A DNA stretch of 64,000 nucleotides from Paenibacillus sp. E222 (GTDB taxonomy: Bacteria > Bacillota > Bacilli > Paenibacillales > Paenibacillaceae). The stretch lies in contig NZ_CP058552.1 in the NCBI RefSeq assembly GCF_013401555.1, forward strand, positions 3,658,001 to 3,722,000, given 5' to 3'. A program made the translations under genes and the position numbers. This document shows, in pieces, positions 63,371-64,000 of this stretch (its first letter is position 1; the number at the start of each line of letters is the position of its first letter). The notes beneath the pieces were generated by a model. It had not been told where the DNA came from, searched no databases, and saw only the letters and a program-made list of their open reading frames with translations.

Positions 63371-64000
63371 TGGCAAAGAGCATAAAAGGCAGTATACCTC
63401 ATGTTTTGTTGATGCTGTATCTACTTGCAATTCTGTTTCCCTTTTTATTCGTAATCTTTTCTTCATTTAAGCAGGATAACAATGAGATCGCACTGAATCC
63501 GTTCGGTCTGCCTTCCACATGGGTGTTTAATAACTACGTGGAGGCTTGGGTAAATGCCAAGATTGGAACGTATTTCTGGAACAGTATGTACATTTCGGTC
63601 TTGTCCTCAGTTGGAACCATTATACTTGGTGCCATGTTTGCTTTTGCTATAACGCGGATGAGACATCGCAAATGGAGCATGTTTCTGTACAGTCTCATTC
63701 TGGCGGGTATGCTGATTCCAAACAATGCGCTCATGCTGCCGATTTACTTGCTTGTCCGCAAGCTCGGCATTCTGGATACTCATCTGGCGCTGATCATTCC
63801 TTATGTTGCGAATGCAATTCCGTTCACGATTATTATTTTGGCAGCCTTTATGCGGTCGCTCCCTGGAGAAATTGAGGAAGCCGCTGTTATGGATGGGTTG
63901 AGGGCTCCGGGTATCTTTGCTAGAATAGTGATACCCCTTACAGTTCCAGCCATTGTTACGGTGTTTATCGTGAATTTCCTCGGCAACTGGAACGAATTTT
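63370..64000 (+). CDS. Sugar ABC transporter permease, MalG-like, cut by the window end
   Basis: The frame from ATG 63370 (MAKSIKGSIPHVLLMLYLLA) is open to the last base, giving 210 residues without a stop. It has FPFLFVIFSSFKQDNNEIAL, the conserved NSMYISVLSSV segment and the EAA loop EEAAVMDGLRAPGIFARIVI. About 60-70 C-terminal residues lie beyond the window. It pairs with the MalF-like permease, whose stop it overlaps, and the frameshifted binding protein upstream. Confidence 0.93.
   Translation, partial: MAKSIKGSIPHVLLMLYLLAILFPFLFVIFSSFKQDNNEIALNPFGLPSTWVFNNYVEAWVNAKIGTYFWNSMYISVLSSVGTIILGAMFAFAITRMRHRKWSMFLYSLILAGMLIPNNALMLPIYLLVRKLGILDTHLALIIPYVANAIPFTIIILAAFMRSLPGEIEEAAVMDGLRAPGIFARIVIPLTVPAIVTVFIVNFLGNWNEF

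Noticed and set aside
1..64000. CRISPR arrays, tRNA, rRNA genes and insertion sequences
   Set aside because: No regular spaced repeats, tRNA-like cloverleaf text, rRNA stretches or transposase genes were found.

Overview
The window is a chromosomal piece of a low-to-mid GC endospore-former of the Paenibacillus type. That reading rests on gene content (DUF6809, DUF4280, Amj-type lipid II flippase, YitT, DUF2188, PL9 pectate lyase, an Fnr with a C-terminal C-x2-C-x4-C cluster motif), strong GGAGG ribosome sites and frequent TTG/GTG starts. It is an inference from the sequence alone; no database search was possible.

Left third (1-22 kb) is an accessory polymorphic-toxin island. It opens with a compact operon: a pentapeptide-repeat protein (cut by the window edge), an unrecognised 175-aa protein, a DUF4280 PAAR-like tip protein and a 1074-aa VgrG-like spike whose C-terminus is a deaminase-type toxin, followed by its immunity gene. 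Downstream is a graveyard and reservoir of toxin and immunity modules: a SUKH-3 immunity gene without a normal start codon, a 351-bp copy of the spike's pre-toxin segment leading into a different toxin broken by one in-frame stop, three related immunity genes, a YwqK-like immunity gene, a broken DUF4279 gene, and a truncated secreted toxin with its TPR-like immunity gene bracketed by two nearly identical yaaA copies. Endonuclease V and an SPFH protein lie among them. After a divergent SDR/AraC pair comes an intact WXG100-nuclease toxin with immunity gene.

At 22.1-26.9 kb is a 1519-aa STAND NTPase with an N-terminal nuclease-like domain, an Avs-like antiphage candidate preceded by a predicted ~80-nt structured RNA. 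A second defence candidate, a PF10137-type TIR protein overlapping a small basic protein gene, lies at 36-37.2 kb.

The middle (27-45 kb) is mostly core or housekeeping: pectate lyase with a perfect cre operator, catalase, a DinG/YpvA helicase, cysteine synthase, YitT, Amj, MsrAB, a TVP38 membrane protein and a Gfo/Idh oxidoreductase. From 45.7 to 50.6 kb an AraC regulator faces a five-gene carbohydrate operon (two Gfo/Idh dehydrogenases, two xylose-isomerase-like TIM barrels, one ThuA).

The right end carries a coherent anaerobic unit: fnr divergent from adhE, then pflB-pflA, with exact TGTGA-N6-TCACA boxes before adhE (one) and pflB (two). The window closes inside a sugar ABC transporter whose lipoprotein gene has a one-base frameshift. 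Several intergenic repeat families occur (33.6, 37.7 and 57.0-57.4 kb, plus a 3'-flank repeat after immunity genes).
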